64,000 bases of DNA from Thalassotalea sp. 42_200_T64. GTDB taxonomy: Bacteria > Pseudomonadota > Gammaproteobacteria > Enterobacterales > Alteromonadaceae. Each line of letters begins with the position of its first letter. The stretch's first letter is position 1. The stretch covers positions 6,215 through 70,214 of the forward strand of contig MABC01000032.1 in assembly GCA_002162925.1 (NCBI GenBank). The letters are read 5' to 3'. Below the pieces are notes generated by a model. That model saw nothing but the letters and a program-made list of their open reading frames with translations. It searched no databases and had not been told where the DNA came from. The translations under genes were made by a program, and so were the position numbers. Below are positions 7,865 through 16,606 of the stretch, one piece after another.

Positions 7865-9121
7865 TTAGTCCCTTTTTTCATTCCAAGGCGCAACCTTAAA
7901 TAGCATCAACATTCCAGGGACGGCAAGAACCGTACACAACAAGAAAAAAGAGGTCCAGCCCATCTGTTCAACAATAAAGCCGGTAGAGGCGTTGGCAAAG
8001 GTACGGGGCAGCGCCGTTAAGGCAGTAAATAAGGCAAATTGTGTGGCTGCAAATGTTGGGTTGGTCGTTCTGGCAATAAAGGCAGTAAAAGCTGCGGTGC
8101 CTAAACCAACGCCTAAATATTCAAAGCCCATGGCAAACGCCAATGCGTAGGTGCTATGACCAATCTCAGCGAGCGCGGCAAAACCCAAAATAGAGATAAT
8201 TTGCACAAAACCAAATAACCACAATGCTCGGTTGATACTGAGCTTGATCATCACAATACCACCAACCGCGAGCCCTATTGTCATGGCAATTAATGATGCC
8301 GTTTTGGCAACAACCCCAATTTCGGTATTAGAAAAGCCTAAATCAATAAAAAATGGGGTTTGTAATGCCGTCGCCATGTTATCGCCGAGTTTGTACAAAA
8401 ATAAAAAACACAAAATCAGCAACGCCGATTTTATGCCTTCACGATTAATGAAATCTTTAAAGGGCAACACTATGGCTTGTTGTAGAGTATGCGGAGCATT
8501 AGGCTCTCTTCGAGCTTCGCTTATGCAAAGGGTCATGATTATGCCGACAAGCATAAATGCCGCGACAACGAAGAACACCAATTGCCAGGGCATATGATCG
8601 GCCAAAATAAAACCTAAAGAGCCAGGAACTAAGCCGGATAAACGATACGCCTGTACATGAATAGAATTGCCAAGGCCTAACTCATGATCTGGTAAGAGTT
8701 CACGACGGTAGGCGTCAAGAATGATATCCTGGCTGGCACTAAAAAAGGCTACCGCCGCCGCAAAATAAGCGACAGTCCAAATAGACATTGTAGGATTGAT
8801 ATAACCAAATGCGGCAATAGATATTAGCAAACAGAGTTGCGTTATCAGCATCCAGCCGCGTCGTCGGCCTAAAAATGGAAACGAATAACGGTCCATCGCC
8901 GGAGACCAGATAAATTTCCACACATAAGGAATGCCAATTAATGAAAACAAACCAATTTCCGCTAAACTCACGCCTTCACTGCGCAACCAGCCAGGCACTA
9001 ATTGGTATAAAAAAAACAACGGCAAGCCCGAGCTAAATCCGGTGAAAATACAGATCAACATGCGCTTGTTTAAAATGGCATCTTTAATTGTTGGAGAGAA
9101 AGCCGGAGTAACTGGAGACAT
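7865..9121 (-). CDS. ampG: AmpG-like MFS permease
   Basis: This 418-residue major-facilitator protein has about 12 hydrophobic segments. The early sequence GFSSGLPLFFLYQLVPGWLR, the loop KFIWSPAMDRYSFPFLGRRRGW and SASQDIILDAYRRELL are the hallmark blocks of AmpG, the inner-membrane permease that imports GlcNAc-anhydroMurNAc muropeptides for cell-wall recycling. It is shorter than E. coli AmpG (491 residues), lacking extra C-terminal helices, as is common in this group. The start is supported by an AGG about eight bases upstream. No other recycling gene is adjacent. A related MFS transporter of different specificity cannot be excluded. Confidence 0.82.
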   Translation of the reverse strand: MSPVTPAFSPTIKDAILNKRMLICIFTGFSSGLPLFFLYQLVPGWLRSEGVSLAEIGLFSLIGIPYVWKFIWSPAMDRYSFPFLGRRRGWMLITQLCLLISIAAFGYINPTMSIWTVAYFAAAVAFFSASQDIILDAYRRELLPDHELGLGNSIHVQAYRLSGLVPGSLGFILADHMPWQLVFFVVAAFMLVGIIMTLCISEARREPNAPHTLQQAIVLPFKDFINREGIKSALLILCFLFLYKLGDNMATALQTPFFIDLGFSNTEIGVVAKTASLIAMTIGLAVGGIVMIKLSINRALWLFGFVQIISILGFAALAEIGHSTYALAFAMGFEYLGVGLGTAAFTAFIARTTNPTFAATQFALFTALTALPRTFANASTGFIVEQMGWTSFFLLCTVLAVPGMLMLFKVAPWNEKRD

Positions 9122-9149
9122 TGAAAAAGCCTAGTTTTTTGTTATTTTC

Positions 9150-9195
9150 ATACCAATTCGATTAAAAATGAGCCGATATTTAATCAACTTGGTAT
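9150..9195. repeat. ATACCAA/TTGGTAT palindromic repeat, full copy
   Basis: ATACCAATTCGATTAAA at the left and TTTAATCAACTTGGTAT at the right form an imperfect inverted repeat with a short centre. Full or half copies also lie at 36112, 40701, 53246 and 54359, and at 5486, 9301, 25921 and 55551. All are between genes, so this is a dispersed REP/MITE-like family. Confidence 0.75.
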
Positions 9196-9276
9196 CGTTA
9201 GTGCTTAGGCTAACAAATGCTTGTTCAGAAAAGAAGAGTAATAACGCAGTAGTTATTTGTTTTAGCCATTAAAAAT

Positions 9277-9314
9277 GCACAGCAAAGGTCAACAGACCCT
9301 AGTCAACTTGGTAT
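9277..9314. repeat. dispersed repeat GCACAGCAAAGGTCAACAGA plus half palindrome
   Basis: The 25 bases at 9277-9301 recur with one change at 48173-48197. Directly attached is AGTCAACTTGGTATA, a half copy of the TTGGTAT family. The two families are therefore juxtaposed here. Confidence 0.7.
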
Positions 9315-9357
9315 AGCGCAATGATTACTGACTATTTAGAAGATTTCTGTCTGTTGT

Positions 9358-9699
9358 TTACGGGTTAAAACCTTCCACTGGCCGCCAGCCGACACAATGG
9401 ATTGGGTAGTTACCACTTCCTTTAAGGTAATCCAGGCAGGTTTCAATTTCTGTTTTTAATGATATGTCGTCATCTAAGTTGGCAATGGAGCCAAGTTTAA
9501 TTTCATGAATTAAATGCCAGAATACTCGTTCTCTGGTACTGCCTGGCATATCATCGGTGACATTTAATTGCGCCCACTCTTCAAAGCAATCCCAAATAAA
9601 GCTTTCAACTTCGGTGTGGTGAATAGCACTTCTCAGTAAGGCATCAAGAAAATACATTAACTGCGATATTTTGTCATTGATGAAATTATCGATATGCAC
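9358..9699 (-). CDS. conserved hypothetical protein, 113 residues
   Basis: The open frame runs further upstream, but the best start is the GTG at 9699, which has GAGGG five bases before it. The extra upstream residues look like read-through of non-coding DNA. The product has no signal or membrane segment and is rich in acidic and aromatic residues (EVESFIWDCFEEWAQL, RERVFWHLIHEIKLG), ending in a Cys-containing GNYPIHCVGWRP. I recognise no domain. It stands alone between repeat-rich gaps. Confidence 0.6.
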   Translation of the reverse strand: MHIDNFINDKISQLMYFLDALLRSAIHHTEVESFIWDCFEEWAQLNVTDDMPGSTRERVFWHLIHEIKLGSIANLDDDISLKTEIETCLDYLKGSGNYPIHCVGWRPVEGFNP

Positions 9700-9954
9700 A
9701 CAACCCTCACAAAAGTAAAAACAAATACCAATCTGCAAGAGTAAATAGTTAACTCTGTGCTGGTGTGGATTGGTATAAAATCCATTTTCGTAAAGTAGCA
9801 AGTTCCAGTTACTATTAAACGTAAGCGTAGATTAAGCCAGTTTGTTTTGCGAATAAATAATATGGCAAAGAAAGAACGAAAACCGAGCAATTATTCATAA
9901 CAAAACAATTATGATCAATGGATTGTACATGTAACTAATTGATTTGTAAAACGT

Positions 9955-10569
9955 TTATTGAAGGTGTAGGTAATCTTCAGGCATTAATGTGGCTTTAATT
10001 AAGATGATCGGTTCTAACGGTACATCAGGCCAGCCTTGACCTTCATGAAAGTCGGTTTTACTGGCGGCCATCTTTTCCAGAACGTCTTCGCCAAATGTCA
10101 CGCTACCAAATACCGTGTAGCCCCAGCGTCTGCCGGGATCTAAAGAGGTATTTTCACCGACGTTAAAAAAAAATTGTCGGATTGAGCTGTGTGGATTATT
10201 TTGCCTGGCCATAGCAATGCTGCCAAAGCTATTTTTTAAACCGTTTCCCGATTCATTAAAAATCGGCTTGCCTTCTTTTTTAGGGACAAAGTCGCTGTCG
10301 TAACCACCACCTTGTACCACAAAATCTTCAATTACGCGGTGAAAAATGGTGTTGTTGTATTCGGTTGAGATCACATAATGAAGGAAGTTATTCACCGCTA
10401 TTGGCGCTTTAACCCGGTCAAGTTCAACGATGATCACCCCCATCGAGGTTTCCATTTTTATTTGCGGGTAAAGGTTGTTGGCGGCAATAACTTTTTCTTT
10501 ACCCTGAGCGTTGTTCATTGTGGCAACATTAACCAGTGCAGAAAAAAGCAAAACAATCATTACCCGCAT
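9955..10569 (-). CDS. periplasmic cyclophilin-type peptidyl-prolyl isomerase
   Basis: This 204-residue protein has an N-terminal signal peptide (about residues 1-23, cleavage near AQG) and a compact bacterial cyclophilin domain: NTIFHRVIEDFVVQGGGYD, IAMARQNNPHSSIRQFFFNV and YTVFGSVTFGEDVLEKM. The fold matches PpiA. It speeds cis-trans proline isomerisation of exported proteins. It is the last gene of a three-gene minus-strand operon, its ATG five bases after the stop of the YajG-like gene. It is distinct from the lipoprotein cyclophilin at 4547. Confidence 0.9.
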   Translation of the reverse strand: MRVMIVLLFSALVNVATMNNAQGKEKVIAANNLYPQIKMETSMGVIIVELDRVKAPIAVNNFLHYVISTEYNNTIFHRVIEDFVVQGGGYDSDFVPKKEGKPIFNESGNGLKNSFGSIAMARQNNPHSSIRQFFFNVGENTSLDPGRRWGYTVFGSVTFGEDVLEKMAASKTDFHEGQGWPDVPLEPIILIKATLMPEDYLHLQ

Positions 10570-10574
10570 AATAC

Positions 10575-11141
10575 TTAACCTTTAATAAAGTTTTGTAATT
10601 GTTGATCTTCTAATACTTGGACAATTAATTTTGATAATTGTAAATTAAAGTCGCGTTGTAACTCTGCAATGTTGGCGGTTAAGGCGCCTCGTGTAGTCGC
10701 TCTTAAGGTAAATGTTTTTGACAAGGTTTGCGCTGGATTTTCCACGTTTACTTTTAACTTAATAATAGTGTTGGCACGATAATCTAGCACATCCTGGTTT
10801 ACATAAGTGCGTGCGCGCTCGACGTTAAACTGCAGTGTTACTGTGGAAGACTCTGCTAGTGTTAATCCTTGCGCAGCAAGTTCATTTGAAAACTGCTGAT
10901 TTAACACATCGGATAAGGTGCTGGTTGAACCAATTAATGTCGAAGGTTCGTCCGCGTTTAATACTTCAACAATATGATAAGTACTGCGTAAGTCACTTAC
11001 CGAAATTTTCGCGCTTACTTCTTGGTATATATTGTTACTTTGTTTAATAATGGATGGATTTAATCTAATGGCGGTTGGCTCGCTGGCGCAAGCCATTAGA
11101 GATAGAATAGTTAAAACAACTGAGATAAATTTAAAATTCAT
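10575..11141 (-). CDS. YajG-family lipoprotein
   Basis: This 188-residue protein has a lipoprotein signal ending LSLMAC (Cys18). The mature part is a single beta-rich domain with TLQFNVERARTYVNQ and a C-terminal helix, as in E. coli YajG, an outer-membrane lipoprotein of unknown function. Its start codon overlaps the end of rlmG by one base, and the cyclophilin gene follows after five bases, so the three are translated from one message. Confidence 0.8.
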   Translation of the reverse strand: MNFKFISVVLTILSLMACASEPTAIRLNPSIIKQSNNIYQEVSAKISVSDLRSTYHIVEVLNADEPSTLIGSTSTLSDVLNQQFSNELAAQGLTLAESSTVTLQFNVERARTYVNQDVLDYRANTIIKLKVNVENPAQTLSKTFTLRATTRGALTANIAELQRDFNLQLSKLIVQVLEDQQLQNFIKG

Positions 11142-12277
11142 TACTTCTTCGCTGATAAAATGGCAAACTTGTTATTACTGGAAATCGTCTCGCAATTGCC
11201 AAATAAACGTTGCAGTTTAATGTGGTAGCCGAGGTTTCGATTGCCTATTATCCTTAATTCGCCACCTTTTTTCAAAGCATTATGACTTTGTTTAAACATT
11301 TGCCAGGCAATATGGTCAGTTACCGCCTGCATTTGATGAAATGGCGGGTTGCACAGTACCAGATCTAAACTGCTGGCGGCGACATCAGTTAAACAGTCAT
11401 TTAGATGAAACTGGCATTGTTCAAAGCAATCTGGCAAGTTATTGATAATGTTGTCTTTTGATGACTGAACTGCCATATAAGATTCATCGAAAAAGTGCAT
11501 TTTCAGATCCGGATTTTTCGCTAACATTGCCAGGCCTATCACACCGTTGCCACAGCCCAAATCGGCAACTTGTAATTCACCGGTAATATTTGGTAAATTT
11601 TGTAACAGCTCTCGCCCACCTACGTCTAGACTGTCTCTGGAAAACACATTGGCAAGGTTAGATATTGAAAATTTGCTGTGCTCAAGTGGCCAAATTTTCG
11701 CTGCTGGCAATGCTGTTTTCTTGCTGTTATCCAGTACAGAGAAAATCAACCGAGCCTTTTTCACGGCTAAAGATGTGGTGGTGACGCCCAAATGCTTCTC
11801 AAATAATTTTAGCGTAGAGCTGTGTATATCTTTCGCTCGGGCGCTGGCAATGATTAAGGTATTTTCATCGGCAAATTGTTGTATTTGTTGTAATTGGTAT
11901 TCTAAATAGGCTTTTGACTTAGGCAGTTTTAACAATACAATATCAATGGCACCATCAATTTGGGACAAACTGTCTTTAAAGTAAATGCTATCCTGATCGA
12001 TATAATTACTGTCAAGATTGTATTTTATCCCTTGTTGAGAAATGTAGGAGTCGTGCACCAATTGCAGGTTATGATGGTATAGGTTAACTGTGAGTGCACC
12101 AAAACTGTCATTGAAAATAACGATGTTTTTGCTGTCATTGAGCAGATTGTTTTCTTGCAAATAATCAATGATGTACTCATCACTGGCATCCCAGGCTTGC
12201 AAGCTGCGGTTAACTTGTGCCAGCGGAAATCGCTCTAGATGGATCGGCATATCATTTTTGAAAAAAGGGCTTAGCAT
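11141..12277 (-). CDS. rlmG: 23S rRNA (guanine-1835-N2) methyltransferase
   Basis: This 378-residue class I SAM methyltransferase has a degenerate N-terminal methyltransferase-like domain, as in RlmC/RsmC/RlmG, and an active C-terminal one. Visible motifs are the SAM loop VADLGCGNGVIGL and the catalytic NPPFH that marks N2-guanine methylation. Overall length and the start region (LERFPLAQVNRSLQAWDASDEY) match RlmG, which methylates G1835 of 23S rRNA before 50S assembly. It is first in the operon with the YajG-like lipoprotein and cyclophilin, and divergent from the AlkB-like gene. Confidence 0.9.
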   Translation of the reverse strand: MLSPFFKNDMPIHLERFPLAQVNRSLQAWDASDEYIIDYLQENNLLNDSKNIVIFNDSFGALTVNLYHHNLQLVHDSYISQQGIKYNLDSNYIDQDSIYFKDSLSQIDGAIDIVLLKLPKSKAYLEYQLQQIQQFADENTLIIASARAKDIHSSTLKLFEKHLGVTTTSLAVKKARLIFSVLDNSKKTALPAAKIWPLEHSKFSISNLANVFSRDSLDVGGRELLQNLPNITGELQVADLGCGNGVIGLAMLAKNPDLKMHFFDESYMAVQSSKDNIINNLPDCFEQCQFHLNDCLTDVAASSLDLVLCNPPFHQMQAVTDHIAWQMFKQSHNALKKGGELRIIGNRNLGYHIKLQRLFGNCETISSNNKFAILSAKK

Positions 12278-12367
12278 ATATGGGTATCTTCAACTCAATA
12301 TTTTAATTGCGCCATTATCGCAAAGTTTAATCAAAAAAAACTCAATAATTTGTTAATGAGGTGAAAT

Positions 12368-12964
12368 TTGTCTGTTATTCGTGCTGCAGTGGCACAGCAA
12401 TACTGTGCTGGTGATTTACTGTACTGGCCTGGTTTTTATCCACAATTACTCGCGGATAGTTATTATCAGCGCTGTGTGAATGAGGTAAACTGGTCACAAG
12501 AAAGAATTAAAATGTTTGGCAAGCAAGTCAATATCCCACGCTTGCAAGCCTGGTATGGTGATGAAGATGCCCACTACACTTATTCAGGTCTACCAATGCG
12601 GCCGCAGCCCTGGCAAAACACTTTGTTAACTCTCAAGGCTGAATGCGAGTTAAAACTCGGTTACCAGTTTAATTCGGTGCTAGCGAACTATTATCGCAAC
12701 AATAATGACTCTATGGGCTGGCATAGTGATAATGAAAAGCAACTTGGCGAACAACCTTTCATTGCTTCCCTGTCGTTTGGACAAGTGCGCAGGTTTTGTT
12801 TGCGGCATAAAAAAAGTGGTGAAAAAGTGGAATTGAATTTACAATCAGGCAGCTTGTTGGTGATGCAGGGCGATTTGCAAAGCAACTGGCAACACAGTTT
12901 ACCGAAAAGCAAAAAAAACTTACTCGGCCGGGTGAATTTAACGTTTCGGCAAATAGTGAAATAA
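12368..12964 (+). CDS. AlkB-like Fe(II)/2-oxoglutarate dioxygenase (DNA repair)
   Basis: This 198-residue protein has the AlkB fold. The substrate-side segment NIPRLQAWYGD is followed by YRNNNDSMGWHSDNE, supplying the HxD iron ligands, then SLSFGQVRRFCLRHK, a distal His in WQHSLPKS and the 2-oxoglutarate Arg in GRVNLTFR. The order fits the AlkB2/ALKBH2-like subgroup that reverses 1-methyladenine and 3-methylcytosine by oxidative demethylation. The start is the TTG at 12368, preceded by GAGGTG. The only nearby ATG (12356) is closed at once by a stop. Confidence 0.87.
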   Translation: MSVIRAAVAQQYCAGDLLYWPGFYPQLLADSYYQRCVNEVNWSQERIKMFGKQVNIPRLQAWYGDEDAHYTYSGLPMRPQPWQNTLLTLKAECELKLGYQFNSVLANYYRNNNDSMGWHSDNEKQLGEQPFIASLSFGQVRRFCLRHKKSGEKVELNLQSGSLLVMQGDLQSNWQHSLPKSKKNLLGRVNLTFRQIVK

Positions 12965-12997
12965 TTTAAACACAGCAGCAGTTTTGCGGAGTATTGA

Positions 12998-13312
12998 ATG
13001 AGTATTAAAACCATAATTGAAGAAAAATTAAACCAGGCGTTTTCGCCAATTCATCTGGAAGTGATGAATGAATCGTATATGCACAATGTACCTGAGGGCA
13101 GTGAATCGCATTTCAAAGTCACCATCGTCAGTGAAAAATTTGACGGTTTACGTTTAATCGGTCGCCATCGTGAGGTTAACTCTGTATTGGCTGATGAACT
13201 TGCCAACCATATTCATGCTTTGGCGATGCATACCTATACGCCACAGCAATGGCAGACAATGAACGCAGATAAGGTGCCAAACTCGCCAAATTGCATGGGT
13301 GGTGGCAAATAA
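12998..13312 (+). CDS. bolA: BolA-family protein
   Basis: This 104-residue protein has the BolA fold: [22 protein letters not shown] carries the conserved Ser/His face, followed by [16 protein letters not shown] and a His-rich C-terminal helix region. BolA partners with monothiol glutaredoxins in iron-sulfur handling and influences cell shape and stress response. A GGAG ribosome site lies 8-9 bases before the ATG. It is single, between the AlkB-like gene and the TRAP genes, and is followed by a small CGGTTT/AAACCG hairpin. Confidence 0.9.
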   Translation: MSIKTIIEEKLNQAFSPIHLEVMNESYMHNVPEGSESHFKVTIVSEKFDGLRLIGRHREVNSVLADELANHIHALAMHTYTPQQWQTMNADKVPNSPNCMGGGK

Positions 13313-13368
13313 ATCGGTTTTTAAATAAACCGGTTGTAAATGAATTATAAACAGCGTTTGAGGACTTA

Positions 13369-13923
13369 ATGTTCAGCTCTTTTTTGTCTCGGTTTATCCA
13401 AATTACCGACAGCTTTACCGAATGGTTAGGCAAAACCATTGCCTGGTTAACGTTAGTCGTAGTGTTACTGACTTTTAGCGTCGTGTTGTTGCGCTACGGT
13501 TTCAATCTTGGCTGGGTGGCAATGCAAGAAAGTGTGTTGTATGCCCATGGCGCCGTATTCATGCTAGGTGCCGCTTATACGTTAAAGCATGATGGCCATG
13601 TCAGGGTTGATATCTTTTATCAAAAATATTCAGCCAAACAACAAGCTTGGGTAAACCTGTGTGGCACATTATTTTTATTATTGCCGGTTTGTATTTTTAT
13701 TTTTTATGTCAGCCTCGATTACGTGTTGTTGTCTTGGGGAATTCTGGAAAAATCGAAAGAGCCTGGCGGCATCCCTGCGGTTTACCTGAACAAAACCTTG
13801 ATCTGGTTATTGGTGTTAACCTTGTCACTACAAGGCTTAGCCGAAATAGCCCGCAATTTATTAGTGATCAACACGAAACAAACACCATCATCTGATCCAT
13901 CAACAACCGCAGAGCAAGAATAA
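13369..13923 (+). CDS. TRAP transporter, small permease subunit (DctQ)
   Basis: This 184-residue protein has four hydrophobic helices and the DctQ-type segment LGAAYTLKHDGHVRVDIFY that is conserved across small TRAP permeases. It forms the membrane complex with the large subunit. GAGGA lies upstream of the ATG. Its stop overlaps the start of the next gene by one base, so the two are translationally coupled. Confidence 0.9.
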   Translation: MFSSFLSRFIQITDSFTEWLGKTIAWLTLVVVLLTFSVVLLRYGFNLGWVAMQESVLYAHGAVFMLGAAYTLKHDGHVRVDIFYQKYSAKQQAWVNLCGTLFLLLPVCIFIFYVSLDYVLLSWGILEKSKEPGGIPAVYLNKTLIWLLVLTLSLQGLAEIARNLLVINTKQTPSSDPSTTAEQE

Positions 13924-15293
13924 TGGAATATTTATCGCTGTTAATGTTTGTCTGCGTCTGTTTGGTGTTATTGCTTGGTTATCCGGTAGCCTTTTCTCTG
14001 GCCGGGACCGCACTGATTTTCGCTGGGATTGCCAATCTATCAGGCTATTTTGATGGCTCTTTTTTACAGGCTTTGCCATCTCGTTACTACGGTATTTTAA
14101 ACAATCAAACCTTGCTGGCAGTGCCGTTGTTTGTGTTTATGGGATCGGTATTAGAGCGAGCCCGCATTGCTGAAGATTTATTATCGACGATGGCGCAATT
14201 ATTTGGCCGCTTTCGTGGCGGCTTAGCCATTTCGGTGACCCTTGTTGGTATGTTGCTAGCGGCAAGTACCGGCATCGTTGGTGCCACCGTAGTGACCATG
14301 GGCTTATTGTCTTTACCCACCATGATAAAACGTGGCTATGATCAATCTTTTGCGACCGGAATCATTTGCGCAACAGGTACTCTCGGACAGATAATTCCAC
14401 CATCCATCGCCTTAGTATTGTTAGGCGATGTGTTATCCAACTCATACCAATTGGCACAATTAAAACTCGGTAATTTCAGTCCTGATACCATCAGCGTTGG
14501 TGACTTATTCGCCGGTGCGGTGATCCCCGGGTTGTTGCTGGTGGTTTTTTATATTGCTTATGCAATTTATATGGCGGTATTTAAACCGGAAAAAGTGCCA
14601 CCCTTTAATTTTGATGATCAGCCCGCACTAAATTTAGCGCTATTGGTAAAATCCTTATTTCCGCCATTAATTTTGATGTTTGTGGTATTAGGCTCCATTT
14701 TAGGCGGCTTTGCCACACCTACCGAAGCTGCTGGGGTTGGTGCCTTTGGCGCACTAATATTGGCCAGCGTAAATGGTCAGTTAAACATTGTGAATTTAAA
14801 GGCGGTGATGCAAAGCACGGTAAAAATTACCTCTATGGTATTTTTAATTTTAATTGGTGCCAGCTTGTTCTCTCTGGTATTTCGCGGTTTGGGCGGCGAA
14901 GAGTTGATCCATCACTGCTTCGAACGACTACCCGGTGGCGTGGTTACGGCGACAATTTTGGTCATGCTGGTGATTTTTTTACTGGGTTTTATTCTCGATT
15001 TTATTGAGATAACCTTTGTGGTTATACCAATCATCGCCCCGATTTTATTGATGATGGACATTAACCCAATTTGGCTAGGGATCATGATCGCGGTAAACCT
15101 GCAAACGTCATTTTTGACGCCGCCATTTGGTTTTGCGCTATTTTATCTGCGTGGCGTTGCCGATAAATCGATAGCCACGGCGAAAATATACAAAGGCGTG
15201 ATCCCCTTTATTGTGATGCAATTAATGTTGTTAATTGCCCTTGCCCTTTGGCCTGAACTGGTCACATGGCTACCGAATAAAATTTATGGTTAA
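13923..15293 (+). CDS. TRAP transporter, large permease subunit (DctM)
   Basis: This 456-residue protein has about 12 hydrophobic segments. Recognisable DctM blocks are GILNNQTLLAVPLFVFMGSVLE, GATVVTMGLLSLPTM, GTLGQIIPPSIALVL and QTSFLTPPFGFALFYLRGVA. It is the transport channel, which in characterised TRAP systems moves solute with Na+. The Na+ gradient could come from the NQR and OAD pumps encoded here. It lies between the small permease and binding-protein genes. Confidence 0.93.
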   Translation: MEYLSLLMFVCVCLVLLLGYPVAFSLAGTALIFAGIANLSGYFDGSFLQALPSRYYGILNNQTLLAVPLFVFMGSVLERARIAEDLLSTMAQLFGRFRGGLAISVTLVGMLLAASTGIVGATVVTMGLLSLPTMIKRGYDQSFATGIICATGTLGQIIPPSIALVLLGDVLSNSYQLAQLKLGNFSPDTISVGDLFAGAVIPGLLLVVFYIAYAIYMAVFKPEKVPPFNFDDQPALNLALLVKSLFPPLILMFVVLGSILGGFATPTEAAGVGAFGALILASVNGQLNIVNLKAVMQSTVKITSMVFLILIGASLFSLVFRGLGGEELIHHCFERLPGGVVTATILVMLVIFLLGFILDFIEITFVVIPIIAPILLMMDINPIWLGIMIAVNLQTSFLTPPFGFALFYLRGVADKSIATAKIYKGVIPFIVMQLMLLIALALWPELVTWLPNKIYG

Positions 15294-15331
15294 ATAACTA
15301 ACAAATAAACAGTCATGGATAAAATAACAAG

Positions 15332-16426
15332 ATGAAAAAAATACTCAGCATTGTGTCAATCGTTTGTGCCTCGCTTCTGCTAAGTGCGTGTGGAGAAAAA
15401 AACGCCAGTCAGAGTTCAACAACGGCTGAGCCACAGCAAAACTATAAATGGAAGTTAGTAACATCCTGGCCAAAAAACTTTCCGGGTTTAGGTGTTGGTC
15501 CAGAAAAATTTGCTAAGCATGTAGAGCTGATGAGCAATGGCCGTTTAACAATTCAAGTGTATGGCGCAGGGCAGTTAGTACCCGGTTTTGAAGTGTTTGA
15601 TACGGTAGCTAATGGCACCGCCGAAATGGGCCACAGTGGTGCCTATTATTGGAAAGGGAAAATTCCGGCCGCGTCATTTTTTGCCGCGGTACCCTTTGGC
15701 ATGAACGCCCAGGAAACCAACGCCTGGTTACATTACGGTGGTGGTTTAGAGCTTTGGCAAAAATTATATAAACCGTTTGGCATTATTCCGGTCGCGGGCG
15801 GTAATTCTGGTGTGCAGTTTGCCGGCTGGTTTAATAAAGAAATTAACTCCATTGCCGATTTACAAGGCTTAAAAATGCGCATTGGCGGTATTGGCGGTGA
15901 AGTGATGAACCGTGCTGGCGCGATCCCAGTGAATATGCCTGGAGGAGAGATTTTTTCATCATTGCAAAGTGGTGCTCTAGATGCGTCAGAATGGGTTGGC
16001 CCTTATAATGACTTAGCGTTTGGTTTTTATAAAGCGGCAAAATACTATTACTCATCTGCCTGGCAAGAACCAACCGCAACGTTGGAGTTTTTAATCAATG
16101 AAAAAGCGTTTAATGCTTTGCCGAATGATTTACAAGAAATTGTCAAGGTTGCCGGGCGGGCAGTAAATGATGATATGTTAAGTGAATATACCGCTCGTAA
16201 CAGCGCTGCATTGAAAACCTTGGTCGAAAAACACAATGTGCAAGTGCGTACCTTCCCACCGGAAGTGATGGCAAAATTAAAAGCGACTACCAAAGAGGTG
16301 ATTAACGAAATGGTTGCTACTGATGAAAGTGTGGCAGAGGTCTGGTCGTCGTATAAAGCATTTTATGATGATATCCGCGCCTATCATCAAATTACTGTGC
16401 AGGCTTACCTGGAAAACAGGCAATAA
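15332..16426 (+). CDS. TRAP transporter solute-binding protein (lipoprotein)
   Basis: This 364-residue protein has a lipoprotein signal ending LLLSAC (Cys20), followed by a Ser/Gln linker and a DctP-type binding fold. Motifs LKMRIGGIGGEVMNRAGA, SGALDASEWVGPYNDLAFGF and YYYSSAWQEPTATLEFLIN resemble the TakP subgroup that binds 2-oxo acids, so an alpha-keto acid ligand is plausible but not shown. Most TRAP binding proteins are free in the periplasm, so the lipobox is a noteworthy variation. It is the last gene of the TRAP set, 38 bases after dctM. Confidence 0.88.
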   Translation: MKKILSIVSIVCASLLLSACGEKNASQSSTTAEPQQNYKWKLVTSWPKNFPGLGVGPEKFAKHVELMSNGRLTIQVYGAGQLVPGFEVFDTVANGTAEMGHSGAYYWKGKIPAASFFAAVPFGMNAQETNAWLHYGGGLELWQKLYKPFGIIPVAGGNSGVQFAGWFNKEINSIADLQGLKMRIGGIGGEVMNRAGAIPVNMPGGEIFSSLQSGALDASEWVGPYNDLAFGFYKAAKYYYSSAWQEPTATLEFLINEKAFNALPNDLQEIVKVAGRAVNDDMLSEYTARNSAALKTLVEKHNVQVRTFPPEVMAKLKATTKEVINEMVATDESVAEVWSSYKAFYDDIRAYHQITVQAYLENRQ

Positions 16427-16606
16427 TTTCTGTATTAAATGCATATTTTTACTAATATTGTAGAAAATTAACGAAAAACCTGGCTGCTCTGATCTCATTT
16501 TGAATTTAAATTGGGTAGAATAGCGCCAGTTTACATTTTCACTGTTGCTGCTGGCGAAAATACGCAGCGGCAAAAAAATAAATTCTAAATAAATTAAGGT
16601 TTTATT

